From: Magicicada septendecula
Lineage: Eukaryota; Arthropoda; Insecta; Hemiptera; Cicadidae
NCBI GenBank assembly: GCA_034769895.1
Contig: CM068375.1
Span: 254,303,542-254,367,541 of the forward strand
Direction of reading: 5' to 3'
DNA: 64,000 bases
Notes under the pieces: generated by a model
Told to the model about the DNA's origin: nothing
Seen by the model: the letters and a program-made list of their open reading frames with translations, nothing else
Database searches by the model: none
Translations under genes and position numbers: made by a program
In this document: positions 46,698 through 56,498 of the stretch, piece after piece
Layout: the number at the start of each line of letters is the position of its first letter
Numbering within the stretch: the stretch's first letter is position 1

Positions 46698-47862
46698 TGT
46701 AACGGGGCATTTTGGGCCCATTTTTGGGGTAATCAAGAAGTTTGTATTTTTGTAATAAAACAAATAACATTTTTTACTATGATAGGGACAAAACGTAAAC
46801 AAAGGTAAATTTATTGTTAGTGACAGTGGTAGCGAAGGTGGTACAACTGATCGAAAATATTGTATATGAATTTCTGAAGCGAGAGAATTAATAAGCTGGA
46901 ATTGTGCCAAGGTCAACCAATGACACACAAAACAGCGTCAACAAGTTATGTAATTGAGGATCAGGCGATGTTACGTCAGCGCCTTATATAACGAGGAATG
47001 TAGGTGTGTCGACGCCAGCAGCTTTGTCACACTCACAGAACAAAGCCAGTCGGACAATAACATCTTAACACACCGGACGCGAGCTGTTGTGTGCGTCCGC
47101 CGGCTCGCCGGGTTTAGGCGAAGTTTTAGTCGCCCGCAACCTATAAAATGTGAACAATGTATATTTAAACACTTCACGGTTAATACCGTTATTACAGTTA
47201 AAACAAAATGTGAAATCAGTAAAATAAACTCAATAGAATCAGTGAAAACCGCTAGTTATGTTGTGCGGGTAACATCTTCTGGACTAAAAATGAACAGATA
47301 AGTAAAAAGAAAAGTGTCTACCGAAATATTTAACAAGGGTTAATCAAAGTTATAATAAAATAAAATCTAATATGAGATCTCACGGGTTGTAAATTAATTG
47401 TGTGTGTGTGTGGGTGTATATGAGTGAATGAAACTAAGTAAACAAAGAAGGCTGGTTTGTGTTGTTATGTTTTAATGTAATTCATGTTTAATTTTATAGA
47501 AATTTATTTGCAATTTATATACTATGTTTCAATTCCCATTATATGCTAAATAACTTTCGTTAATCTGAATTTATAGTAGAGAAAGGATGTCAGGAGATAG
47601 TGTGTTAGCGATAAAAGTTCTAATGAAAATGTCAATAAAACTCTATTAATGGGAAACAAAATAAAGTTTTATTTATTTTGAACAACCAGTTCTGCTCCTG
47701 AGTTCGCCTAAAAAGAACCCCAAAAAGGGTAAGTACACCTATTTTTTTTGTAGTTGGCAATACAAGATGGCGCCCGACAAAGTTAGACAGTAAAGAATGA
47801 ATAAAATTAAAATCAAGCATATTTTATTTATTTTATTAATATCAATAAAACAAAACATAACA
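46698..47862 (+). repeat. Family X 3' LTR
   Basis: 1165 bp, near-identical to 40,959-42,120. It follows the polypurine tract and ends CATAACA. The next bases (TAAAG) return to family Y LTR sequence. Confidence 0.9.
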
Positions 47863-48500
47863 TAAAGTTTATAATTCACCTTTTATTTAGCCCGTTCACT
47901 GCACTGATTCTATTTTGTTATATTGAATTATTTTTAATTTTGGTTACCACTTTTTACATGATAAATTTAGATTTTTTTTGTGTGCACACGATTTCTCGCT
48001 CCCGGCCGGGATAACGCGATTAGCTTGAGTGGGGCGAGAGTCGCCAACTAATCTCCCACCAGAAGTTGGGCACGACGGAAATTACAATGCCTTATATGTT
48101 GAATCGTTCGTCGCTGTTCATTCAACATGTGTTATTTACTACGTGTGTTGGACGTCGACGAAATTTTGAGTCCACTGGTTACGTCACTAAATAGGCGTAT
48201 TCCTGTCAAGACTTCCATCAGCATGGGACCACGTGCTAACGAAATTAGTTACCTTTGGGCCATATTGGTTTCGTGTCTCAGCGTCGTCTGTGCGCCCCGC
48301 TGTTGTTTGCGCGTTTGTGAGTGCCACACAGCACTACAGTTCTTAGAATTGTATTGCTCTCCAGTCACACCTTGCATTCCATTGTCTCGACTACACATCA
48401 CTGTTCCTTTGTTTGACGACACATGGGGCTGGCCACACAGATGGAAAACAAAATTATGATTTTTAATAAAAGAAAACCCTCTCCTTTTAGCCCCGTTACA
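47863..48500 (-). repeat. Family Y 5' LTR, sense 5' part
   Basis: 638 bp. On the minus strand it starts TGTAACGGGGC at 48,500, and its first ~99 bases match the 3' LTR piece at 30,147-30,245. Polyadenylation-type AATAAA-like sequences occur on both strands. A 110-codon frame at 48,127-48,459 is antisense to the LTR and not credible as a gene. Confidence 0.7.
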
Positions 48501-48638
48501 CGATCCCCACCATTAGTGTTATTTACACTTTCATAGAGTAATGAACAGAGTTCTACAATGGATTATTATAACTTCTATTTGGAATAGTTTATTTATAAAA
48601 GTTAAGTACTTTACTCTTGTTAAAACATAAAAAAAGGA
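48501..48638 (-). repeat. Inverted, internally shortened satellite monomer
   Basis: The reverse complement matches the monomer starting near 50,602, including TTTTAACAAGAGTAAAGT and TACTCTATGAAAGTGTAAAT, but with an internal deletion. Family Y is inserted at its edge. Confidence 0.55.
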
Positions 48639-49966
48639 TGTGACGATTTTAAATGTATCAAAAAATCGCACAGATTAAAATTTTTAATTTTAATAAGTAA
48701 GAGTATCATACACCCTTACCTATACCCAGATTCCTGAATCAACCTGAAACTTTCCAGTACCAACAGGCCAAGAAAAGTATTAAGTAGTGAATAATAATAA
48801 TAATTACTTAAATAATTAAAAATGCGACTAGAGAAATAAAGAAATCCCTAAGTCATAATAAAATAAACATAAAGTATTTATCTTCTAATTAATGAATAAA
48901 TAATAATAGGAAAAGTACGAACTATTTTCTTAGCGCGTAAATACGCACTAGCTTACTGAGCCCTCTCCCCTAAACTGTACGCATTCGGCCGTAGAACGTC
49001 GCAATGAGTAGACGTGAGTTTTGGTGTTGTACACATATACGTATGTGTAAGTTCTCTAGAAGTATATCCAGCGTGAAATCTTGTTATTGTGAATAATGTA
49101 GTGTCTAGAGTTTGTGAGAAAATATATAAATAAAATAGAAAAAGGTAGCCAACACATCTCTTAAAAACAAAATCAAATGTAAGTGTAATATAGTTAACTA
49201 CTAGACTGTAGTACTGCAAAGTGAGAACTATAACTGTAATTAAAATAAAGAAAATGTGAACTACAAGAATCTGCACTAAGAAAAGTGAAATTACAACATT
49301 TGGAACTTCAAGTAAACAACCTATCTTCGAGAGCTTCAAGTAAACTAAAAATCAACCCGATGTAGATACACCAAGAACAACGTACTCAACCCGTAGAAGA
49401 CGACTGGAGATGTCCCAAGAATACAACAACTACCTCAGGTGATATCAAACCATAACTTTTGTAAATTTCCCCTTAATAAGAAGTAACAAAGAACTTTAAA
49501 GAACTTTCGCAATGTAATGAACAAATTATCAGATTTGTATATTTTGTAATTTTGTAAGGAGTAATAGTAACCGTAATGTATATATTGATAAATTAATAAT
49601 TTTGAGAAAATTGAGACCCGGATCCGTGGTATTAAAACTAACAGTTATATGAATAAATTTTGATATAACAAGAATAATATAATTAAGATCTTTGAAGCAG
49701 TAAAAGCGCTATTTACTAAAATAACTTTCTTTAAAATCAGGAATAATGTTTGATTAATATTTCAATAGCAATAAAGAGATGTTTTAGCTAATACCTAGTG
49801 AGTGAATAAGTTTATGCAAACCTTGTCAGTTTCCTATATCATACTTGTTTTGTAATTTGTTAGTAAGCGTTTTACTAACAACGGCAGCTGGTTTAGTTTA
49901 CTGGTAAAGAATTAAACTAGTTCCTGATTTTTGTGTTGTCTTGCCAAGGGGCGGCACAAGGTTGCA
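48639..49966. mobile_element. Possible solo-LTR-like insertion of unknown family
   Basis: About 1.33 kb separating the two parts of an inverted satellite monomer (TTAAAACATAAA on the left, GGTAAACTACCCC on the right), so it looks like an insertion. It starts TGTGACG and ends TTGCA, i.e. TG...CA, with length similar to the other LTRs. No convincing target duplication and no second copy in the window. Frames inside (48,953-49,339, minus) look like chance. Confidence 0.3.
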
Positions 49967-50322
49967 GGTAAACTACCCCTCCCTCTTAACCGATCTTCAG
50001 CAAAATCAATGGGGCTTGAGTACTCCAACTTGGGCACATATGCAAAAAATTATTTGATTCTGTTTGAATTCGCAGCAGTTATCGTTCACCATAGAAAAAA
50101 TGCTATATAGACACTTTTCAGAAAAAGACGTTTCTTCATGTTTTGAGGGTAATACAATCAGAATCAGCCCTTAACTCGAACACAGTTTTTTCGCGATCAC
50201 CATACTTCCATTTCCTTATGGAACATGGAAGTAAAAATATATTTAAACTTTATCAAACAATTGTAATTGTTAAGAATACAATAATTTAGTTACCACACAA
50301 TGCACTTAAATTTTTACATTCT
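49967..50322. other. Remaining inverted satellite sequence and AT-rich background
   Basis: The first ~40 bases (GGTAAACTACCCCTCC) are the inverted continuation of the satellite monomer. The rest is AT-rich with nothing I recognise. Confidence 0.4.
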
Positions 50323-51060
50323 AACAAGAGTAAAGTACTTAATTTTGATAAATAAAGTATCCTGAAAAGGGGATCATAATAATCCACTATAAAAAGATAG
50401 ATGAAATATCTATAAATGAAAATGGTAGTTGAAGGGAGAGGGGGTAATTTTTTGAAAATTATCTTTCTGATGTCCAATAAACTACTTCATTTTGAAGGAT
50501 AAAATACCTTATTAATCACATATAATGAAACGTACTCAAAGTGTAAATATCAAAATTGGGGTTGTTCGGATAAGGGGGAGGGGTAGTTTACCTTCATTGT
50601 TTTATGTTTTAACAAGAGTAAAGTACTTAATTTTTATAAATAAATACCCTGAAAATAGTCATTAATCCACTGTAAAATGGTAAATGAGATATCTATAAAT
50701 GGAGAGGGTAGGTGAAGGGGAAGAGGTGATTTTTTTGAAAATTAGTTTTGCTGATATCGAGTAAAGTATGAGTATTTTGATTTTGAAGGATAAGTTACCT
50801 TGGCAATTACATATGATAAAACTATTACTCTATGAAAGTGTAAATACCATTAGTGGTGGGGATCGGTTGAGGAGGAGGGATGATTATCTGCATAGTTCAG
50901 TTTCTTTATAAGAATAAAGTATGTAATTTTTATTTTAAAGTAACTCAAAAATAAAATTATATTAAACGACTACCCCATAATTACAAAAATATCTATAGTG
51001 AAAATAATTTGAGGGTGGGGTATATTATTTATAAATTATCGAACTGAATTCACGTAAATG
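50323..51060 (+). repeat. Diverged ~290-bp tandem satellite, three monomers
   Basis: Monomer starts at about 50,323, 50,611 and 50,905, recognised by AACAAGAGTAAAGTACTTAA and its degenerate form. Shared internal marks are AATCCACT, ATCTATAAATG, TTTTGAAAATTA, TTTGAAGGATAA and AAGTGTAAATA. Identity falls from left to right. Confidence 0.65.
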
Positions 51061-51640
51061 ATTTAAAATACTGTATAACTTAGAACATGGAAGTCATGTA
51101 TGGTTCTCCATACCATATATTTTTTTATTATTGAATAAATAAATTATTCTGGAGACATGTACATTTAAGATTGTAAATGTTATGTCAAACATGATGACGA
51201 GTTTGAGGGATTGGTCCCTCTTGTGTGTACCAATGGGAATGGTTTATTTGTAAATTACCTAATAGTATGTTGTAACACAATCTATATGTAGCTGACCTGC
51301 ACATTACTAGGCGTATGCTTTATTCTCTACTGTTAAGTACTGCATTAGACTGAACACACGGACGCGCAGGTGCATTAAACACTCAGCGATTACTGAGAAA
51401 TGCCGATTCACATGCATTATCAAAACTCACTCAACGCTCACTTTCCTCTCATTGAGCATTAAGCGAGATAACTGTGACGCTATGTGTTGTACAAGAATTG
51501 GCACTGTTAAATATTATTAGTATTAAAATCTAATTTTAGTTTCACATAGATTATCATTTCAAAATCTTATAGATGACTTGCATTTTAAAGAGGGCGAGGT
51601 AACTCCTCATGTTTCCTCTTCCCTCTCAGTATTGAAACTG
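51061..51640. other. AT-rich background, nothing recognised
   Basis: No open frame, tandem repeat or element boundary that I can support between the satellite and the transposase remnant. Confidence 0.4.
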
Positions 51641-52610
51641 CAATCAGAGTCACTGTCACTGCTGATTATCATCATCCGAACCTGATGTGATAATAATCTT
51701 GTCAATAACGTCTGACACTATCCGATCACTTTCCCAGTAATAGTCCTCTACTTCCCCAACTTTCTTGCAGTACCCTACCCAGTCACTTTCAGTTACCGAC
51801 ATTATTGCTTGCTCAGTTATTTCAGTCAGTTCCATAAAATTAAGACTTCAATGACTGTTGCAGTCTCGTATGTAGTTTGTAACTTTTGCCCAGGCAAGTT
51901 CAGTAGGATTGAGGTCGCACATATAGGGAGGAAGATGTACAATAATGTGACTCTTGCTTGATAAAAATTGGTCAGTCTTGTACTGCTTTTCTGTGGGCCG
52001 ATGGAGTTCTGTAATTTGAAAAAGATGTTCCTTTTCTCATACCTTCATCACAATTAATACCCTTACTTCTCAGAAACTGTATCATATAGAGTTTCGTAGA
52101 ATACTTTGTCGGAATCTTTTCAGCTTTGATACGGCGCATTGTCCATAACTATTACTGATTCCGGCGGAATATTTGGCAACAACTTATTCTCAACCCATTT
52201 TTTTAAATTTTCATAGTTCATCTGCCCATGATAGTCACCACTAGTACTTCCAAGTTTATACAAAAGTTTAGCACCTGGAATAAAGCCATTTTTACTTCCC
52301 GCATGTAAAATCACTGTAATTCTGTAACACATCAGAAATCTCATTTGACTGCCAACATTTATCTACAGTTATATTACTGTCAACCCATGTTTCATCTTAA
52401 AAAAAATATGTTTCTCCCAGATTCCCAAAAGCTTTTAATTTGCACAAGGTAGGCCTACTTGTAACGCATCATTACAATTTCTGGTTTTTCAATTAGCACT
52501 TTTCTTTTACTTCTACATTTCTTCCATTTGAATCCCACACTTTTAAGCACTCACATTAATGATTTAGCGCCCCATAGAAAATGGATTCTTTCTTTCACGA
52601 TAGGTAGGAG
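51640..52610 (-). pseudogene. Tc1/mariner-IS630-type DDE transposase, decayed
   Basis: In minus-strand order: VGFKWKK and LIEKPEIV of the pre-catalytic region (about 52,530-52,470), DETWV with the first catalytic Asp (about 52,397), a frame change, then ILHAGSKNGFIPGAKLL, SGDYHGQMN, LPNIPPESVIVMDNAPY with the second Asp (52,300-52,125). After further lesions come HLPPYMCDLNPTELAW with the third acidic residue (about 51,930) and a C-terminus rich in Asp/Ser. Several stops and frameshifts show long inactivity. The N-terminal end is cut by family Z at 52,629. Assignment rests on the motif set DETW / DNAPY / NPTE. Confidence 0.75.
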
Positions 52611-52628
52611 TCTTTTAGCAGTAGGCAC

Positions 52629-53874
52629 TGTAACGGGACAAACTAAGAGAGTTTTTAATTTCATGAATTTTATTTTAACAAGTTGTAGTAAACCAGTTGA
52701 GGGAACCTTTTTATATCACCCAGTGTGTGACTTTTGTGAACACCCGGTAGCCAATTCGGTGCTATGCTGTGCAAGGTACAATGGAAAGTGTAAGAGCGCA
52801 CGTGTGTGCAGACTTTCACGACGTAAAGTTCAACATGTGCTCAGAGGACAAGAAAGGGCATGGGAAAAAAACACTTAGCCTCCACCCCAAAGTATGTCAC
52901 GCGGTAAAGGCGAGCCCTTTCCGCTAAATGAATGAACCAATCAGAGCTCGAGTTTGTGGCCACATGGCCGGCTACACAGAAGGAAGAGCGTCATCTCAGC
53001 AGCTTGGCTGCAGCCAGTCGACAACAGATCTCGCAAACATGCGGGTGTGTTAACACGCAGTTGTGTAAAAAATAGTGCTCAAGCAAATGTAAGGTCGACC
53101 AACAAAAAAAATGTATTTTAACTAATGTGAAACAATGGTGTGACAGCAAATAATGAACAGTGAACGATAGTATCAAAGTTTAAACAGGTAAGGATCGGTT
53201 GTTCGGAGTGAAGTAAAAGAAGAAGAGTTGAGTTTACCATGATTGGGCAACATCGCGCAGATAACATCTCATGTTAAGTATCACGAACTTTCAATCCTAG
53301 AATCATTTTTCCGTTTTATTAAAAGAATAAATCAGTTAAAATAAAGTAATAAGAGATCTCTAATTTAGGGGGGTGAGTATGAGAGATAGAGTGAGACAAG
53401 TACTGGTTTGTCAAGTAATTATTCAGTAGTAGTTTATAGTAATTAGTCACTGGTAATTTATTGTAATCATTCACCTATAATTTCACATAAATAATGTTGG
53501 TATGGAATAGTTTGTGAAGAAAAGAGAGAATGAGAGAGAGGGAGAATTGAAGTTTTGAGATATAATAAAAAATGAGGTTTGTTTAGTATAACATGTGTTA
53601 GGCTTAGTTATTTTGCCTGTAACCATTTCCTATACTTTGTGCTAAAAAACTCGTCTAACGACTCGTGGAATTTTCTGAGGTAGAGTGAAGTCAGATCACA
53701 AAATTATTTAAAGGTTGTGCAATGGGAATAGTATAAAAGTTTACACATTAACTTCAATGAACGTGTTGGCGGCCCTAAAGTGTTTTGGTGTTTGAAGGTA
53801 AGTTACAAGATAGAGTTCACAAGACAGGTAAGAATTCTGGTAGGGTAAATTTATAAAAAGCTTGTTACTTAACA
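52629..53874 (+). repeat. Family Z 5' LTR
   Basis: 1246 bp, TGTAACGGGAC...ACTTAACA. GGTAAGT at about 53,798 and a GTTGGCGGCC..AAAGTG block near 53,765-53,783 parallel the other families. A 116-codon frame at 52,528-52,878 crosses the LTR edge and is not a gene. Confidence 0.8.
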
Positions 53875-53876
53875 AG

Positions 53877-53892
53877 TGGTGACCCTGCCTGG
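53877..53892 (+). promoter_or_regulatory. Primer-binding site of family Z
   Basis: TGGTGACCCTGCCTGG, two bases after the LTR end. Two differences from the Y site. Confidence 0.7.
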
Positions 53893-53978
53893 ATTTTGAT
53901 ATAAAAAATGTGTTTATATTAAATATATCTATTTCTTTTATGAATTTGCTAACTGCTATAATTTTTTTATTGTTCGAC

Positions 53979-54008
53979 TAAGCTTTTCGTCATTACTGAC
54001 ATCTTCAG
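53979..54008 (-). ncRNA. Hammerhead ribozyme motif, left arm (inverted)
   Basis: Core identical to the right-arm motif on the opposite strand, so both strands of this short element encode the same ribozyme core. All core boxes are present. Confidence 0.6.
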
Positions 54009-54047
54009 GTTTTAAACAACTTTTTTAAGAAATTGGTTGTTTAAGAC

Positions 54048-54077
54048 CTGAAGATGTCAGTAATGACGAAAAGCTTA
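54048..54077 (+). ncRNA. Hammerhead ribozyme motif, right arm
   Basis: CTGAAGA, one extra base, stem II GTCA/TGAC with GTAA loop, GAA, the palindrome AAGCTT as stem III, then A as cleavage nucleotide (predicted cut after 54,077). The NUH cleavage rule is satisfied (TTA). Confidence 0.65.
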
Positions 54078-54862
54078 GTCGAACAATAAAAAAATTATAG
54101 CAGTTAGCAAATTCATAAAAGAAATAGTAAGGATGGCTGCTAATTTAAACAATACGAAGAATTAAATATATCTGTTACGCACAGAGTAGGTGGTGGTAAA
54201 CAGCGTTGTTGTGTTTATATAAGTTACGTATATGAGATTTTGTTCCTGATTAATAATTGATAAGTAATAATTAACCATTTAATTGAGAAATAATTAAATT
54301 TGTAGAAATGGAAGGTAAAGAGAATGACATCAGTATAACTGACCCGGTTGTTACAGCTGAGCTGGGAGGTCATTCAACTTTGGATGAGGTCAGAGAAATT
54401 AGTCTGACCGAGTCGGCTATAGTAGACAATTCAATGGTTCATTCCACACCAATTTCAAATGAAAAATCTAATGACGATATAATGAGTCATGCGAAAGCAG
54501 AATCCACTCCAACGACAACTAGAGTAAGAGAGTTGTTGATGGAGGATATATTTAACTTGATGAAAACAATTTCTGAGAATATAAATAGTAATTTCAATGA
54601 AAAGTTGAAAGAACAAAATAAGGAATTAAAGAGTAATTTTAGTGAAATGAAAGAACAAAATAATGAATTAAAGAGTAATATCAGCGAAATTAATAAACAT
54701 TTTGAAAATAGTAATGAAAAATTTGAAAGTAAGTTTAACGAGTTAAAACAAAGTATTGAGAAAATGAAAGTGTGGAAAATAGTTACAGGTAAGTGTAAAG
54801 AAAATAAAAATAACGAAGTAACAGACGACAATATAAATAATGATGGTGTTAATGCAAGTGGT

Positions 54863-56498
54863 TATTTATAATCAAAATCCCCTTATACCATATTGGTGTC
54901 AGGTTACATCAATATATGATAAGTACATCAACTACACTCTATATACAAATTTTTTCCATCTTACTCTATCCATTGACAATGTCTTCGCTTCCCTCCAGCC
55001 CAAGCCTCTTTCTCTCAAAATGTTTCCCATCATTCCATCCCAAGTCAGTCGCGGTCTGCCTCTCTTCTTTCTCCCCCCTGATTTTGCCTCCCAAACCTGT
55101 TTTACCATTCTATCATTACCCATTCTCTGCATGTGTCCCCACCAGCATAGTTGTCTCTGTTCAATAAAATCCAGAATCGATATCACTTCCAGATCCTCTC
55201 TGATTTGTGTATTCCTAACTCTGTTCTTCCTTGTTACTCCTACTACTCTCCTAAGATATTTCATTTCTGCCGCCTGGATTTTACTTTTTTGGCTTTTGGA
55301 TAGCACCCACGTCTCGCAGCCGTATGTTAAAACCGGTCTATATACTGTTTTATACACACTCATTTTCGTTTTTCTTGATATCTCCTTCTTATTTATAAAT
55401 CTATTGTTTAATGCATAGTATACTTTTATTGCCTTTTCAATTATTTCATTTAATGCGGCTTCTTGTTTCCCATTACTGTCTATTATAACCCCTAGATATT
55501 TGAATTGTTTGACTTGTTCTATCTTCACTCCTCCAATCTCTATATTTATTATTTTCTCCCCCATTACCTTTACCTTTGTTTTGGTCTTATTTATTTTCAT
55601 CCCCTTTTCCTGGAGAACTTCATTCCATATATTCAAATTACCCTGCAACGCCCTTTCACTTGTAGCCATTAGCACTACATCATCCGCAAAAAGCCCCTTC
55701 TGCTACTTCTATACTTCGCAAGTTCCTGTATCCAACATGCATTTTCTTAACCTTCAGTGAACACGTCTTAATAATGTCGTCCATATACAAGTTGAATAAT
55801 GTCGGACTCAGTCCACCTCCTTGTCTTAATCCATAGTTTGTTGTAAATCCTAACGACCTCATATTTTTACCAATTACATAATTAACATTATTTTTGTATA
55901 ACCTCTGTACTACCTTAATTATTTTACTCCTTATTCCTCTATTTTTTAAACTTTCCCATATTTTTGCTCTAGGCATACTATCGAAAGCCTTCTCAAGATC
56001 AATAAAAGCCAAACATACCAATTTATATTGTATCGACTTCTCAGCTATCTGTTGCAGAGTAAAAATGTGATCCTACACACTTCTCCCTGATCTAAAGCCA
56101 CTCTGCGATTCCTCCAAACTATTTTCTAAAATTGGGACCAATTTATTATTAATTATCTGCTCATAAACCTTAACAATTGTATTTAACAGATTGATACCCC
56201 TATAATTATTACAATCTCTTGCGTTACCTTTCTTAAAAATAGGAACTATCAATGCTTCCTCCCATTCTCTTGGTATGTCTACACTTGTCCACGCTTTATT
56301 GATAATTTCTAAAAGTATTTCTTTCCCCTTTTCCCCATATTCTTTATTATTTCTGCTGTAATTTTATCTGTTCCAGGTGATCTCCCACTTTTAAGTCCTT
56401 TAATCACTACTTCTAATTCATGCATCGTTATTTTTTCTTCTACAACTTCACTATCCTCTCTATCTTCTTCTTCATTAATATTGACTTTATGATCATCT
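54863..56498 (-). mobile_element. 5'-truncated RTE-like LINE inserted in the Z ORF
   Basis: 1636 bp flanked by a 14-bp direct repeat TTAATGCAAGTGGT (54,849-54,862 and 56,499-56,512). The 3' end (left) has no poly(A) and ends in an ATAAATA-type sequence on the minus strand. The endonuclease part is missing, which is usual for 5' truncation. Confidence 0.85.
54932..56480 (-). pseudogene. Reverse transcriptase of the RTE-like LINE, truncated and frameshifted
   Basis: From the right: fingers region with FKKGNARDCNNYRGI (about 56,240-56,190) and SGFRSGRSV, then FIDLEKAFDS (first catalytic Asp, about 55,995), GLRQGGGLSPTLFN (about 55,830-55,790) and FADDVV (catalytic Asp pair, about 55,690). Then a thumb/C-terminal region with YLGVIID, GCETWVLSK, LRRVVGVTRKNR, WWGHMQRMGNDR and KKRGRPRLTW to the stop at 54,932. 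A one-base shift lies just before FADD, and earlier stops exist near 56,030-56,090. The C-terminal WGHMQRM...RGRPR pattern is typical of RTE-type LINE proteins of invertebrates; the clade is not certain. Confidence 0.8.

Larger units (their letters stand above)
40959..47862 (+). mobile_element. Family X LTR-retrotransposon, complete and young
   Basis: 6904 bp: 5' LTR 40,959-42,120, primer-binding site at 42,122, ORF 42,368-43,735, 3' non-coding 43,736-46,697, 3' LTR 46,698-47,862. By eye the two LTRs differ at only about a dozen positions in ~1163, so insertion or homogenisation was recent. No pol. The flanks (GTCCT left, TAAAG right) show no target duplication. It splits the 5' LTR of Y. Confidence 0.85.
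30147..48500 (-). mobile_element. Family Y LTR-retrotransposon (minus strand), host of several later insertions
   Basis: Parts in sense order from the right: 5' LTR (48,500-47,863 plus 40,958-40,335, split by element X), primer-binding site (about 40,332-40,315), broken ORF (40,087-38,170), 3' non-coding region (38,169 to about 30,246, interrupted by a Tigger/jerky-type transposon), hairpin and polypurine tract, and the first 99 bp of the 3' LTR (30,245-30,147), where the family T array is inserted. The 99-bp 3' LTR piece matches 48,402-48,500 with only about two differences. The rest of the 3' LTR should lie to the left of the array, outside the window. Confidence 0.75.
53931..54160. mobile_element. 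Penelope-like hammerhead foldback in the Z leader
   Basis: 230 bp between 13-bp direct repeats ATTAAATATATCT (53,918-53,930 and 54,161-54,173). Near-perfect inverted arms of about 90 bp with a short loop around 54,020-54,040, then a one-sided unpaired tail of 33 bp. Same architecture as the element at 38,805-39,399 but a different sequence family and an almost absent spacer. Confidence 0.65.

Noticed and set aside
48127-48459. 110-codon plus-strand frame
   Set aside because: Lies in the Y 5' LTR, antisense to it. The matching end piece at 30,147 does not keep it.
48953-49339. 128-codon hydrophobic minus-strand frame
   Set aside because: Composition-driven (AT-rich, Leu/Val/Ile/Phe), no recognisable domain, in a probable inserted repeat.
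54916-55418. Plus-strand frames of 83 and 192 codons over the LINE
   Set aside because: Antisense to the reverse transcriptase with clear RT motifs on the minus strand.
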